From contig DATGHC010000006.1 of NCBI GenBank assembly GCA_035308165.1, forward strand, positions 47,024 through 111,023: DNA of 64,000 nt, written 5' to 3'. This DNA comes from DASTCZ01 sp035308165 (GTDB taxonomy: Bacteria; Acidobacteriota; Terriglobia; Acidiferrales; UBA7541). The notes below the pieces were generated by a model, which did no database searches, was not told the origin of the DNA, and saw only the letters and a program-made list of their open reading frames with translations. The position numbers were made by a program, and so were the translations under genes. Below, one piece after another: positions 25,211 through 33,984 of this stretch; within the stretch, counting starts at the first letter, position 1, and each line of letters begins with the position of its first letter.

Positions 25211-26881
25211 TTACAACTCAGCTAGCGCCCGGTGTACCAGGTAAATGGAAATGGACCCCTCACCAACTGCTGCTGCCACGCGTTTCACATTTCCCGCGCG
25301 CACATCTCCCACCGCGAAAACTCCCGGAAGGCTCGTCTCCAGCATTTGTGCCCGCCGCGGCAGAGTCCAGGTGGGTCCCTCCCGCGCATCATCCAAATCC
25401 CGCCCCGTGAGAATGAATCCTTTTTCGTCAAGCGCCAGACACCCGCGCAGCCAATCGGTGCGCGGAGAGGCCCCGGCCATGATGAACACATGCCGAATTT
25501 CGTGGACGGAACTCTCTCCGGTCTTCTTGTCCAGCCACGTCACGCGCTCCAGATGCGAATCACCATCGAGAGCGGTAATCTCCGTTTGATAATGCACCTC
25601 GATCGCTGGATTCTCCTCGATGCGCTGGATCAAGTAGCGCGACATCGTGTCAGAAAGCTGCCCCGACCGCACCAGCATGTGCACCTTTCGCGCCGTCTGT
25701 GAAAGGAACACCACCGCCTGTCCCGCTGAATTTCCTCCGCCCACCACAATGACGTCCTCAGCCTCACAGAGCTGGGATTCCATAAACGTCGCGCCGTAAT
25801 AAATCCCCTGCCCTTCAAATTTTACTAGGTTCGCGATCTTCGGCTTGTTGTATTGCGCTCCGGTGGAAATAACGATTGTCCGCGCTGCAAGCTCGGACCC
25901 GTTGTCCAACACCACCTTATAAGGACGCTTCCCACAGTTCAGTCGCGCAACGCTGTGTGCCACCATCATCTTCGCTCCAAATTTTTCCGCCTGGCTAATG
26001 GCGCGCCCGGCCAACTCCTGACCGGATAGCCCGGTCGGGAAACCCAGATAATTCTCGATCTTGGAGCTCGATCCCGCTTGTCCTCCGGGCGAAGCGCTCT
26101 CGATCATCAGCACATCCAGTCCTTCCGACGCCGCATAAACGGCTGCCGCTAATCCCGCGGGCCCGGCACCGACGACAATCACATCTCGAATCTGCGTGTT
26201 GTCGATGCTGGCGTTAAATCCCAGGCAATCGGCCACTTCTTGAATCGTGGGATTGCGCAACACCGTACGCATATTGCAAATCACCACGGGTACGTCTTCG
26301 GGCTGGACGTGAAACCGGTCCAGCAATTCTTGCGATTCCTTGTCCGTATCCAGATCGACATAGCAATAGGGATGCCCGTCGCGCGTAAAAAACTCTCTGA
26401 GGGTTAAGGTGTTGGCGGAGTGACGCGAGCCCATCAAAATTACGTTGCCCATTTTTTCATTAATCAACGCCAGCCGGCGCAAAATAAACGCACGCATGAT
26501 GATCTCACTCAGCTCGCTGTCCCGCCCGATGAGTGTCCTTAATTGATCGCCGCTCAGTTCCAAGAATTCGCCCGCCTCGGTCACGCGTCCGAGCACCAGG
26601 CAACGCCGCCCGGAAATCATGGTGATCTCGCCGGTGAAAGATCGCGGACTGTGTGTTGTGATGAGCCGCTCTCCTCGAAGAGTCGGTTGAACTATCTCCA
26701 TTTGTCCCGTAAGCAACACAAAAAACGGGACATTCATGTCGTCGGGCTTAAACAAGATCTCGCCATTTACAACTCGCCGCACCTTGCCATAAAGGCGAAC
26801 CCGATTGATTTGAGCTTCCGTTAGCGTCGGAAAAATCTGTGTGCGCGGGTCGAGTGCGCTGGGTACGAGCGGAGTAGCCAT
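25211..26881 (-). CDS. cNMP-binding/thioredoxin-like/thioredoxin-reductase-like fusion flavoprotein
   Basis: 556 residues from the ATG at 26881, with GGAGGGG upstream. Three parts: a cyclic-nucleotide-binding-type domain (about 20-150: FFVLLTGQMEIVQ, FTGEITMISGR), a short thioredoxin-like section (HPYCYVDLDTDKESQELL, VPVVICN) and a thioredoxin-reductase-like half with FAD motif VVGAGPAGLAAAVYAA and NAD motif VVGGGNSAGQAVVFL. The C-x-x-C of true reductases is missing: the expected place reads YYGATFMESQLC. It probably responds to a ligand or redox signal and reduces an unknown partner with NAD(P)H; not a standard thioredoxin reductase. Confidence 0.85.
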   Translation of the reverse strand: MATPLVPSALDPRTQIFPTLTEAQINRVRLYGKVRRVVNGEILFKPDDMNVPFFVLLTGQMEIVQPTLRGERLITTHSPRSFTGEITMISGRRCLVLGRVTEAGEFLELSGDQLRTLIGRDSELSEIIMRAFILRRLALINEKMGNVILMGSRHSANTLTLREFFTRDGHPYCYVDLDTDKESQELLDRFHVQPEDVPVVICNMRTVLRNPTIQEVADCLGFNASIDNTQIRDVIVVGAGPAGLAAAVYAASEGLDVLMIESASPGGQAGSSSKIENYLGFPTGLSGQELAGRAISQAEKFGAKMMVAHSVARLNCGKRPYKVVLDNGSELAARTIVISTGAQYNKPKIANLVKFEGQGIYYGATFMESQLCEAEDVIVVGGGNSAGQAVVFLSQTARKVHMLVRSGQLSDTMSRYLIQRIEENPAIEVHYQTEITALDGDSHLERVTWLDKKTGESSVHEIRHVFIMAGASPRTDWLRGCLALDEKGFILTGRDLDDAREGPTWTLPRRAQMLETSLPGVFAVGDVRAGNVKRVAAAVGEGSISIYLVHRALAEL

Positions 26882-27136
26882 GGATCCCCTCCAATGGTGA
26901 ATCTTGCCGGGCCCTGCCTTTCCAGCCGTGGACACAATTCCTGGTCCGGAGAGGGATATTTTTACCTTAGATGAGCCGCCACACCAAACGATTCACCCGC
27001 CCTCGTGCCTGCGGTCACCGCAATTCGTGACCCGCATCACAGTGCCAGATCCTCCGGGTGAGAGCCTTCCATTGGAGATTGCCATCAGCGCTCACCCCGG
27101 GTGCTTCACCTCGCTGCATGGCTGAAGGAGGGGGTT

Positions 27137-27703
27137 ATGAAGGCTTTCGTAGTTGGTTCGATTATAAGTTTTTCGGTCGCCGTCATCGTCATCACATTTG
27201 GTCTGGCAGGCGCCCCGCCGGTGCAATCGCAGTTCTTTCCCGGCTACACGGAACAGCAAATGAACCAGGAATTTCAAGTGATGAAGAACAATGTTGCCTT
27301 GATCAACGAGCCGGTCACCGAACGCGAGCGCTGGCAGGCCAACGTTGCCATGTGGCAATCGCTGATGGACCACCTGAACGATCCACAGAACGCAAACACC
27401 AGACACATGGCGGCTATTTTCCGCCTCATGCGCGCCAATATCTATGACATCGGCGTTTCAGATGAGCGCGATCGTTGGGATGACAATGTGCTGCTCTGGC
27501 GGCTCATGCTCGCCCGTCTCGAAGATCCAACCATTCATAGTGTCACCCAGTTTGATTATTCCATCGAAGATATGGATGCCAACGTAAGCAAGATCCTCGA
27601 GCGGGGTGAACATGAACGCTGGCAGGCTAATCAGGATTTGTGGCAGTTGCTCGTCGCGCGCCTGGGCAACCGGCCGCTGCAAAAGACCATTAATGTGAGG
27701 TGA
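27137..27703 (+). CDS. Secreted protein with three W-rich helical repeats
   Basis: 188 residues from the ATG at 27137, with GGAGGGGG directly upstream. An N-terminal hydrophobic segment (5-28) acts as signal or anchor. The rest is three copies of a helical repeat whose shared core is (E/D)RWxxNxxxWxxLxxxL: ERWQANVAMWQSLMDHL, DRWDDNVLLWRLMLARL, ERWQANQDLWQLLVARL, spaced by about 55 residues. I do not recognise the family. The downstream OsmC gene starts within a few bases of its stop, so the two are co-transcribed, hinting at oxidative stress or envelope maintenance. Confidence 0.7.
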   Translation: MKAFVVGSIISFSVAVIVITFGLAGAPPVQSQFFPGYTEQQMNQEFQVMKNNVALINEPVTERERWQANVAMWQSLMDHLNDPQNANTRHMAAIFRLMRANIYDIGVSDERDRWDDNVLLWRLMLARLEDPTIHSVTQFDYSIEDMDANVSKILERGEHERWQANQDLWQLLVARLGNRPLQKTINVR

Positions 27704-27708
27704 ATGAC

Positions 27709-28173
27709 ATGATCAGCGCAAAAGTAACTCTCAATCAGCCCCTGAACCTGCTGCGGCAGTTTAGCGTAACTTCCGGCAGTGGACACCACATGCTGCTCGA
27801 CGACGCAACCGGAGCTACCGGTCCCAAGCCCATTGAGTTGATGGCTGTGGCCCTGGCCGGATGCACGGCCTTTGACGTCATCACCATCCTTCGCCAGAAA
27901 TTCCATCAAAAAGTAACTGGTTACGAAGTGCGCGTCGAAGCCGACCAGGCCGAGCATCCTCCGCAGGTCTTCACCTCCGTGAAGATTCATCACGTGGTCA
28001 CTGGTTACGAAATCGACCCCGCAGCCATCGAGAAGGCCATTTTTCTCTCGGAGGAAAAATACTGCTCCGTGGGCGCGATGATTAAGCAAACCGCGGCCCT
28101 GCGCACGACCTACGAAATTGTCGAGGAAAAGATTCCGTGGCTGGCCCCGGCTCCGCAGCATGTCGCCGTGTGA
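27709..28173 (+). CDS. OsmC/Ohr family protein
   Basis: 154 residues from the ATG at 27709 (GAGGTG upstream); a GTG at 27700 overlapping the previous stop would add three residues. Pattern of OsmC: GPKPIELMAVALAGCTAFDVITILRQK with the reactive Cys, and a second Cys late in EEKYCSVGAMI. These thiol peroxidases reduce organic hydroperoxides. A relative lies at 63076-63483 in this window (LLLALGSCTATDVVDILKKK, DKYCSVAAML). Confidence 0.88.
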   Translation: MISAKVTLNQPLNLLRQFSVTSGSGHHMLLDDATGATGPKPIELMAVALAGCTAFDVITILRQKFHQKVTGYEVRVEADQAEHPPQVFTSVKIHHVVTGYEIDPAAIEKAIFLSEEKYCSVGAMIKQTAALRTTYEIVEEKIPWLAPAPQHVAV

Positions 28174-28180
28174 CCTGTCC

Positions 28181-28336
28181 AATTGCGGCGCCATCAACCC
28201 GGAAGATATTAAAACCCCCGAATGATTTCACATAGAAGAGACGCTCAAGAGGACAATGAAGATCCCCTTTTTTCATGACGACCAGCATGGCACCGCAATT
28301 ATTTCTGACACGGCATCGCTGAACGCTGCCGTGGTG
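28181..28336 (+). pseudogene. Malic enzyme remnant
   Basis: A short stretch in one frame reads NCGAINPEDIKTPE, then an in-frame TGA, then FHIEETLKRTMKIPFFHD and DQHGTAIIS. This is the conserved malic enzyme (MaeB-type) segment INLEDIKAPE...IPVFHDDQHGTAII. The stop replaces the position of the usual Cys codon of APEC, as a TGC/TGT to TGA change would. Nothing else of the roughly 400-residue enzyme remains on either side. It lies between the OsmC and acyltransferase genes and is best read as a decayed fragment, not a gene. Confidence 0.72.
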
Positions 28337-28443
28337 GATGCGCTGGAATCCACCCCGCAGCCGCAAGGGCGGACCAACTTCGAGGAGTCCGAAGCGGTCG
28401 TTGCTGAGCGATGGGTCAAACTCGGTGACGGCGTTGCAGGGGT

Positions 28444-29664
28444 CTAGAGCTTGATGAAGATCCGCCGCCAATATAGGACCCAAACCGGCAGGAAGCAAAC
28501 CACAACGAAGAACAACGCGAACAACAACGACGCGTTATGCGGCTGCGCAATGCTGGCGAACCAATGCGAGTATGCGTACCCGTGCAAACTCACGCTGCGG
28601 CCTTCCGACAAAACGTGCAACCGCAAACTCAGGATAGCTACAAACGTGGCGATGGCGTAGGCCGTAATCGCATTCGTTCCGAAAACGACGAAAGGCGCGG
28701 CCCATTTTCGCAGTCCCTTCACATCCACAACCCAGTAGCACGCGGCGAGCATGACCATCGCAAAGCCGCTCGTGAATACCACAAACGTGCTCGTCCACAA
28801 ATTCTTGTTAATTGGGAAAAACGGATGCATCACGTACCGCGCAATAATCATCGCGATCGCGCCGACGCCGGCCATCCACGCAAGTTTGCGCATGATGGGA
28901 CGCTCGCTGCGCAGCCACGCTCCCACTAGCACTCCCCAGAGCACCGTGCCGATGGCCGGCAGTGTGCTCAAGAATCCTTCCGGATCCCACCGTGGCTTCC
29001 ACAAATGCCCGAGCATGATTCGCCGGTCAATCCACGCCGCCAGATTGCACTCCTGATCCAGGAGACCCGTCCCGCATCCAGGAACCGGAACAAAGCGCAT
29101 CAGCGCCCAATAGCCAACCAGCAGAGCCACCAACGCGCTGGCAATCGCGGTGAGGTTGGGCACAAATCCTTCGCGGTCCGCGCGGCGCGCCGTCACAATC
29201 ACGAAGAGTCCGGCGATCAGATAACAAACTCCAATCCGCTGCAGGACTCCTGCATAACGCATGGTGGAGAAGTGAAACCGCGGGAACACATTGAAGAATA
29301 GTCCCACTGCAACAATTGAGAGGCTGCGGATGACCACATGCTTGGCCAGCGCGACGCGAGTTCCGCCACGCCGCAGACGCCCCGTGAACGACAGCGTCAT
29401 GGAAACGCCCACGATAAAGAGGAAGAACGGGAAGATCAGATCGGTCGGCGTCCAGCCATTCCATTCCGCGTGATCGAGCGGCCAATAGACCGCTGCCCAA
29501 GTGCCCGGATCATTCACCAGAATCATTCCTGCAATAGTCATCCCGCGAAAGACATCCAGCGAAACGATGCGCGATGCTTGCCCCGGCTTTGTTCCTTGCG
29601 GAAGCAATGTTCCCGGCGCGTTGCCGGAAGAATTCGCGGACGAATCCCCGGACGAAGTACTCAT
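28444..29664 (-). CDS. HGSNAT-like acyltransferase (DUF5009/COG4299)
   Basis: 406 residues from the ATG at 29664 (a GTG at 29691 is an alternative; no clear SD for either). After a Ser-rich N-terminus comes the signature ASRIVSLDVFRGMTIAGMI, then DLIFPFFLFIVGVSMTLSF, and about ten membrane helices in all. This family is related to heparan-alpha-glucosaminide N-acetyltransferase, which moves an acetyl group across the membrane to a glucosamine. In bacteria it probably acetylates cell-envelope glycan. It stands alone on its strand, separated from the upstream gene by a strong terminator. Confidence 0.85.
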   Translation of the reverse strand: MSTSSGDSSANSSGNAPGTLLPQGTKPGQASRIVSLDVFRGMTIAGMILVNDPGTWAAVYWPLDHAEWNGWTPTDLIFPFFLFIVGVSMTLSFTGRLRRGGTRVALAKHVVIRSLSIVAVGLFFNVFPRFHFSTMRYAGVLQRIGVCYLIAGLFVIVTARRADREGFVPNLTAIASALVALLVGYWALMRFVPVPGCGTGLLDQECNLAAWIDRRIMLGHLWKPRWDPEGFLSTLPAIGTVLWGVLVGAWLRSERPIMRKLAWMAGVGAIAMIIARYVMHPFFPINKNLWTSTFVVFTSGFAMVMLAACYWVVDVKGLRKWAAPFVVFGTNAITAYAIATFVAILSLRLHVLSEGRSVSLHGYAYSHWFASIAQPHNASLLFALFFVVVCFLPVWVLYWRRIFIKL

Positions 29665-29741
29665 CGAATTGTCGGACGAATTATGGTGCACGATGGCGCT
29701 CAGAAATTCGGGCCCCGCCGCACACTAACGCACGCTTGCGG

Positions 29742-29783
29742 GAAAAAGCAAGCGCGGCCCCGGAGATGTTCCGGAGCCGCGCC
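29742..29783 (-). terminator. Rho-independent terminator for 29824-30519 gene
   Basis: Stem GCGCGGCxCCGGA (29752-29764) with TCCGGxGCCGCGC (29770-29782): 12 pairs with one mismatch and a 5-base loop. On the minus strand it is followed by TTGCTTTTT, the T tract, and lies about 40 bp past the stop of the minus-strand gene. Confidence 0.75.
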
Positions 29784-29823
29784 GCAGATGAAAAGTTATG
29801 ACGGTATGAATTTTAGTTTTGAA

Positions 29824-30519
29824 TTAGTGAACGTTCATATTGTGCGCGCCGGCGACGAAGGAAGAAACGGTGCTGGCGGTCTGGGGCACCCACCACATCT
29901 TGCGCACCCAGGGGTGCGAGCTGCGCATCATGCGCAGGCCCAGGTAATCAAAGGCAAAGGGGGCAACCTGCACCGCGGCGTACAACGCGTTGGAGTTGGC
30001 GAAGGGCCTGAGCAAGGGGTTCAATTCCTGTCCCGTGCCATTCATGATGACCTGGCGAGTGGACCAGGCGTCGAAGGTCGCGGCGCCATGCTCGGCGGCG
30101 CTGAGAACAAGCCACTTCTTGGGCGGCAAAAAGCGGGCGTGGCCTGCTTTCTCCGTGGAATGGAACCCAGCCGGGGCCGTCGAGCCGGATCCGTAACTAC
30201 GCGACGAGGAAGAACCCGCCGCGTCATCCATAGGAGTCAACTCAAGCTGGCCGGGCTCAAAAGCGACGAGGTCAGGGGAGACAGCAGGCTTGGCCAATGC
30301 CGTGAACACGCTGGAAGCGCTCGGAATCGCAGGAGCGGCGGTCGAATTCTTGGAATCAGACGATTTGTCGGAGGCAGACTTCGTGTCGTCTGCATCTTTT
30401 GCGGAATCAGTGGTCAGTAGTGCGCTGGAATAGGCCATGGAATTCAAAGGCAGGCGGGGAATGGCCGCGGCCGGAACCGCTGGGGGATGCAGCAGCAAAA
30501 CCGTCAGGGCAAGAAACAT
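29824..30519 (-). CDS. Secreted/membrane protein of unknown function
   Basis: 231 residues from an ATG with GAGGAG upstream. A hydrophobic N-terminus (signal-like) leads to a Ser/Asp/Lys-rich low-complexity region (about 35-65) and an ordered C-terminal half: LVLSAAEHGAATFDAWSTR, ELNPLLRPFANS, a hydrophobic stretch and WVRKMWWVPQ, ending near GAHNMNVH. This C-terminal pattern looks like a conserved small membrane domain that I cannot name with confidence. It has its own SD and terminator, so it is a single-gene unit. Confidence 0.7.
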   Translation of the reverse strand: MFLALTVLLLHPPAVPAAAIPRLPLNSMAYSSALLTTDSAKDADDTKSASDKSSDSKNSTAAPAIPSASSVFTALAKPAVSPDLVAFEPGQLELTPMDDAAGSSSSRSYGSGSTAPAGFHSTEKAGHARFLPPKKWLVLSAAEHGAATFDAWSTRQVIMNGTGQELNPLLRPFANSNALYAAVQVAPFAFDYLGLRMMRSSHPWVRKMWWVPQTASTVSSFVAGAHNMNVH

Positions 30520-30774
30520 ATCACTCTCCTCAGTATGCGGAGCGTTATGGCACGCTCAACATGAGTTCATGGTAGCGGGCGGAACTGCGCGGTACATATG
30601 GGCCAGGAGTTGGATTCGCGATGAGAGCAGCGTCCTGGAACTGTTGGGGTAATCGAAAAAACTAAAGTCCTAGTGGGCGGACGAATTGCTGAGGGCCGCC
30701 AATCGGGGCGATTGGAGCGGGCTCGGGGCCCGCATTTTCATTGGTGTTTTTGCCAAATTTGCGTGTGTATCTGA

Positions 30775-32313
30775 TTAGTTGTTGCCGAAGGGCCATAGAC
30801 CATAGACCTTCAACTCTTCTTCGTGATGGGTGTCCTTCAACATTTTTTCCGTCTTTTGAGGAGGCCAGGGCGAAGCGAAACGCTCGGAGCGGTCGGCAAT
30901 CCAGAAGGCCAGAAGAGCTTCAATAGTGGCATTGCGAGTCAACGTGGCCGGATCCACTTTATCCAGGGTGTCCGCGGGACTGTGGTGGGTGAGCCAGTAT
31001 TGCGACGTGTCTTGTGCCAATTCGATGCCGGGCAGGCCGGCCAGGATGAATGGACCGTTGTCGGTGCCGAAGCCCGGATTGCTCTTCACTTCCGCGACGC
31101 CAAAGTTGCCCAGTGATTTTGCAAAGGGAATGGTGACGTCGTAAAGGTCGTCGCGCCCCCCGAGATCGAGCGCGTTCACGGCACCCTGGCCGGCATCGAG
31201 AACGATGACGCCCAAGTGGTTGGCCATCTCGGATTGGTGCGCCTTCACGTACTCTCGTGAGCCGACCAGCCCCTGTTCTTCTCCAGTAAAAAGGATGAAT
31301 CGGATGGTGCGCTTGGGTTTCAGGCCGGAGCGCATGATGGCTTCCGCTGCGCCCAGTGTAGTGGCCGAACCGCAACCGTTGTCGGTGGTGCCCTCGGCGA
31401 GATCCCAGGAATCAAGGTGACCGCCGACAACGAGAACCTGTTCGGGATGCTCGGTGCCTCGGATTTCGCCAACGGCATTGGCGGCGTCCACGGGTCCGGC
31501 GGTGACGGTGTTCTGCACATTCATGTGCAGCCTCACCGGCTTGCCTGCGTCAATCAGGCGCTCAAGCTGGCCCTGATCTTCCGCAGCCATGCTGACCACG
31601 GGAATTTCATAGTAGGTGGTAAATCCGAGGATGCCCGTGTGGGTGAGTTTAATTCCGGAGGCTTTTGCGCCGCCCTGACCGCCAATTACAGCGATGGCAT
31701 TTACGTCATGCGCTTTCACCAGGAATTCACCAAACTTGCCGAATTCGGAAACTCCAGCGTTATTCGTCGGCCGTGGACCTTTGCGCGTGACCAACAAGAT
31801 TTTGCCGGCCCAGTTGCGGGAATTTTTCGACATTTCGTCGGGGAGTTTGTTGAGGTCAACTTCGACGACTTCGGCATCCGCGCCGCCTGTGGCAGTGGAG
31901 CCGACCCAGCCCATGGAGTCGACCATCAATTTGCGGCGCGTGGGTGAAATGAGCCAGGCTTCAGCGGTGCCGCGCGTCCAACCGCGCCAGAGTTGCCAGT
32001 GCTCGGCGTGGACATTTTCGAGGCCGATGGAGCGCATGGTGGCCAGTCCCCACTCGACGGCCCTGGCTGCTTCAGGAGAGCCGGTGACCCGCGCGCCGAT
32101 TTCGTCGCTCAGTTGAGCGAGGTAATCGAAGGCGTGGGAGCCGAGCATGCCCGCGCCGGCGATCGCTTGAAGGCGCGCGGAGAGAGGATCGTCCGCTGGC
32201 GCGCCTGACGGAAGCGCGGGAGGAACAGGATGCGCTGCGGCGGCGGTCAGGAAGAATCCCAGCGTCAAGATCAGAGCGCTGGTGGCAGACAAGATTAATC
32301 CTCGGCGAATCAT
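30775..32313 (-). CDS. M28 family peptidase with PA domain
   Basis: 512 residues from the ATG at 32313 with GGAGGAG upstream. Signal peptide, then a PA-type insert (about 130-290) and the M28 zinc core: GGHLDSWDLAEGTTDNG (first ligands), FTGEEQGLVGSREY (catalytic Glu) and the later metal ligands near FGTDNGPF and WLTHHSPADTLD. Similar in plan to plasma glutamate carboxypeptidase-like enzymes, extracellular di-zinc aminopeptidases/carboxypeptidases. Likely secreted to degrade peptides. Single gene. Confidence 0.92.
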   Translation of the reverse strand: MIRRGLILSATSALILTLGFFLTAAAAHPVPPALPSGAPADDPLSARLQAIAGAGMLGSHAFDYLAQLSDEIGARVTGSPEAARAVEWGLATMRSIGLENVHAEHWQLWRGWTRGTAEAWLISPTRRKLMVDSMGWVGSTATGGADAEVVEVDLNKLPDEMSKNSRNWAGKILLVTRKGPRPTNNAGVSEFGKFGEFLVKAHDVNAIAVIGGQGGAKASGIKLTHTGILGFTTYYEIPVVSMAAEDQGQLERLIDAGKPVRLHMNVQNTVTAGPVDAANAVGEIRGTEHPEQVLVVGGHLDSWDLAEGTTDNGCGSATTLGAAEAIMRSGLKPKRTIRFILFTGEEQGLVGSREYVKAHQSEMANHLGVIVLDAGQGAVNALDLGGRDDLYDVTIPFAKSLGNFGVAEVKSNPGFGTDNGPFILAGLPGIELAQDTSQYWLTHHSPADTLDKVDPATLTRNATIEALLAFWIADRSERFASPWPPQKTEKMLKDTHHEEELKVYGLWPFGNN

Positions 32314-32770
32314 TAATGGTCTCCTCCCTTGCATGGCCGCTTCGAGATTCCCGGATGCGGGCCGCCCATTCTGACAAATGACGGTGGCGGCGTCAAAACG
32401 TGACGTGGCTACACCTCAAAAAATGGCCGTTGCCAACTACAGCTGCTCGTTCCGCGGCGAAAATCCTCATGGCTTCAACCCTGCGTGAGCTGCACAGGGA
32501 ACAACATACAAAATCAATTTCAAATCTGAAATTTGATATTTCAGATCGGTGGCAATGGGCAGGTCACCCTTCGATTCTCGTTGCAAACAGACACGCCTCT
32601 ACGCCGGCGCTTGCAGGCGACTCACAAATGGAGTTATGGGAGGGATTTGAGTGAACATGGAGGCTGGCGGCGGTGTCTAGACTGGTGAGAGAGGGAACAG
32701 GGATAGAAGGGCCGCTGGAACCGCAAAAATAAGTTGATTCGATAACAATTGTACCGGTGGGATTGGAGTT
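32314..32770. other. Intergenic region with an inverted repeat, upstream of ECF sigma gene
   Basis: 457 bp between the divergent M28 and ECF genes. A perfect 9-bp dyad ATCTGAAAT/ATTTCAGAT with a 5-base loop lies at 32524-32546, A+T-rich in a GC-rich setting, and could be an operator. No gene is supported here; the SD-like GGAG before 32771 belongs to the sigma factor. Confidence 0.4.
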
Positions 32771-33439
32771 ATGAACGCAGTGGCGGACGGGTTGAGCGTG
32801 ATTGCTGCTTCGGGGAAATCCGGCGGATCGGGACGTAAGGCCGAACGGATGGGCGGGCGCGCGATGGTGGTGGGGCCGACAGGGAAATTGTTAGCGCGGA
32901 CAGATGGACTTGCGAGCGAGAAGAAAGAAGAAGCGGGACGCGCGAGTGTGTCGGAGTCTGAATTCGCGGCGCGTGTGAGTGAGACGCGGGCGGTTGTGTT
33001 TCGGGTGGCATACAGCGTAGTGCGTGACCGAGCGGATGCGGAGGAGATTGCGCAAGACACTTTTCTGCGGGCGCACGGGCGGATGGGAAGTTTGCGCGAG
33101 TCTGAAAAATTTCACGCGTGGGTGTGCCGGATTGCGTTTCGGCTGGCGCTGAATCATCGCCGGGCACGAGGGCGGAGTATGGCGCGGGACACGGCGTGGC
33201 ATGGAAGCCGCGCGACAGTGACAGATGGAGCGCGCGCGGAGGCGGGGCGCGAATATCTAACTCGATTGCGCGAAGAGATTGAGCGTCTGCCGAAGAAATT
33301 GCGGGCTGTGGTGCTGCTGGCGAGCGTGGCGGGAATGGAAGCGGTCGAAGTGGCAGAGGTGCTGGAGATTCCGGCGGGGACTGTGCGGTCAAGGCTGGTT
33401 CTGGCGAGGAAAAAATTGCTTGAGGTGATGGGGCGATGA
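32771..33439 (+). CDS. ECF-type RNA polymerase sigma factor
   Basis: 222 residues. Region 2 appears as ADAEEIAQDTFLRAHGR and FHAWVCRIAFRLALNHRR (about 85-135), region 4 as LPKKLRAVVLLASVAGMEAVEVAEVLEIPAGTVRSRLV (about 175-215). The first 70 residues are a Gly/Lys-rich extension not usual for the family. The anti-sigma factor gene overlaps it by four bases, and the third gene is a secreted protein, a typical sigma/anti-sigma/target operon. Signal unknown. Confidence 0.9.
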   Translation: MNAVADGLSVIAASGKSGGSGRKAERMGGRAMVVGPTGKLLARTDGLASEKKEEAGRASVSESEFAARVSETRAVVFRVAYSVVRDRADAEEIAQDTFLRAHGRMGSLRESEKFHAWVCRIAFRLALNHRRARGRSMARDTAWHGSRATVTDGARAEAGREYLTRLREEIERLPKKLRAVVLLASVAGMEAVEVAEVLEIPAGTVRSRLVLARKKLLEVMGR

Positions 33440-33954
33440 ACGCGTGCACGGAATGGAAAGACAAGCTGACGGGGATGGCGGCTGGTGGGATTGGAGAAGC
33501 GGAAACGCGCGGTGTGGAATTGCATATGAAGGATTGCGCGGGTTGCGCGGAGGCATTCGTGGAGTTGCGGACGCGCGCGATGCGTCTGGATGCGGCGCTT
33601 CCATTGTTGAGCGACGGCGCGGAAGTTTCCCCGGGATTTGAGGCACGATTGATGGCGAGGATTGCTTCGCGTGGCGGACCGCGCGGGCGAGCGCCGAGTT
33701 GGCCTGGGTGGTGGCCTCGGTTGGCGGCAGCGGGAGTTGTTTGCACAGTGATTGTGGCGGGCATGGCGTCTTCCGGCGTGAACAGGATGGTGCGTGAGTG
33801 GTGGCGCGGGGAGCCGGAGGTTTCGATTTCAATGTGGCGGTCGCCGACAGAGAGTCTGTTGTCGGCACCTGGGCAGGATTTGCTGCGCAGCGGGCCAAAA
33901 TTGGGAGAGGTCTATTTTCCAGTTCAACCGGCTGTAAGAGGGACGATTAAATAA
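33436..33954 (+). CDS. Anti-sigma factor (zf-HC2, membrane-bound)
   Basis: 172 residues, start ATGA overlapping the sigma stop. The N-terminal zinc motif HMKDCAGC (H-x3-C-x2-C, about 31-38) is the ZAS/zf-HC2 site that grips the sigma factor; a single membrane helix (about 95-115) follows a charged linker, and the outer part is short. It should hold the preceding ECF factor inactive until an envelope signal releases it. Confidence 0.85.
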   Translation: MNACTEWKDKLTGMAAGGIGEAETRGVELHMKDCAGCAEAFVELRTRAMRLDAALPLLSDGAEVSPGFEARLMARIASRGGPRGRAPSWPGWWPRLAAAGVVCTVIVAGMASSGVNRMVREWWRGEPEVSISMWRSPTESLLSAPGQDLLRSGPKLGEVYFPVQPAVRGTIK

Positions 33955-33984
33955 GGATTTGCAAGTTTGTTAAAGGAGGAAGCG

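Noticed and set aside
28256..28447. 63-codon plus-strand frame beginning MKIPFFHDD, as an intact gene
   Set aside because: It is the end of a decayed malic enzyme segment with a stop just upstream; no SD.
29338..30420. Plus-strand frame of 360 codons
   Set aside because: Shadow of the acyltransferase and the secreted protein genes on the minus strand; Arg/His-rich and no domain.
32769..33764. Minus-strand frame of 331 codons opposite ECF sigma and anti-sigma genes
   Set aside because: Ser/Pro/Arg-rich antisense frame; the sigma gene has regions 2 and 4.
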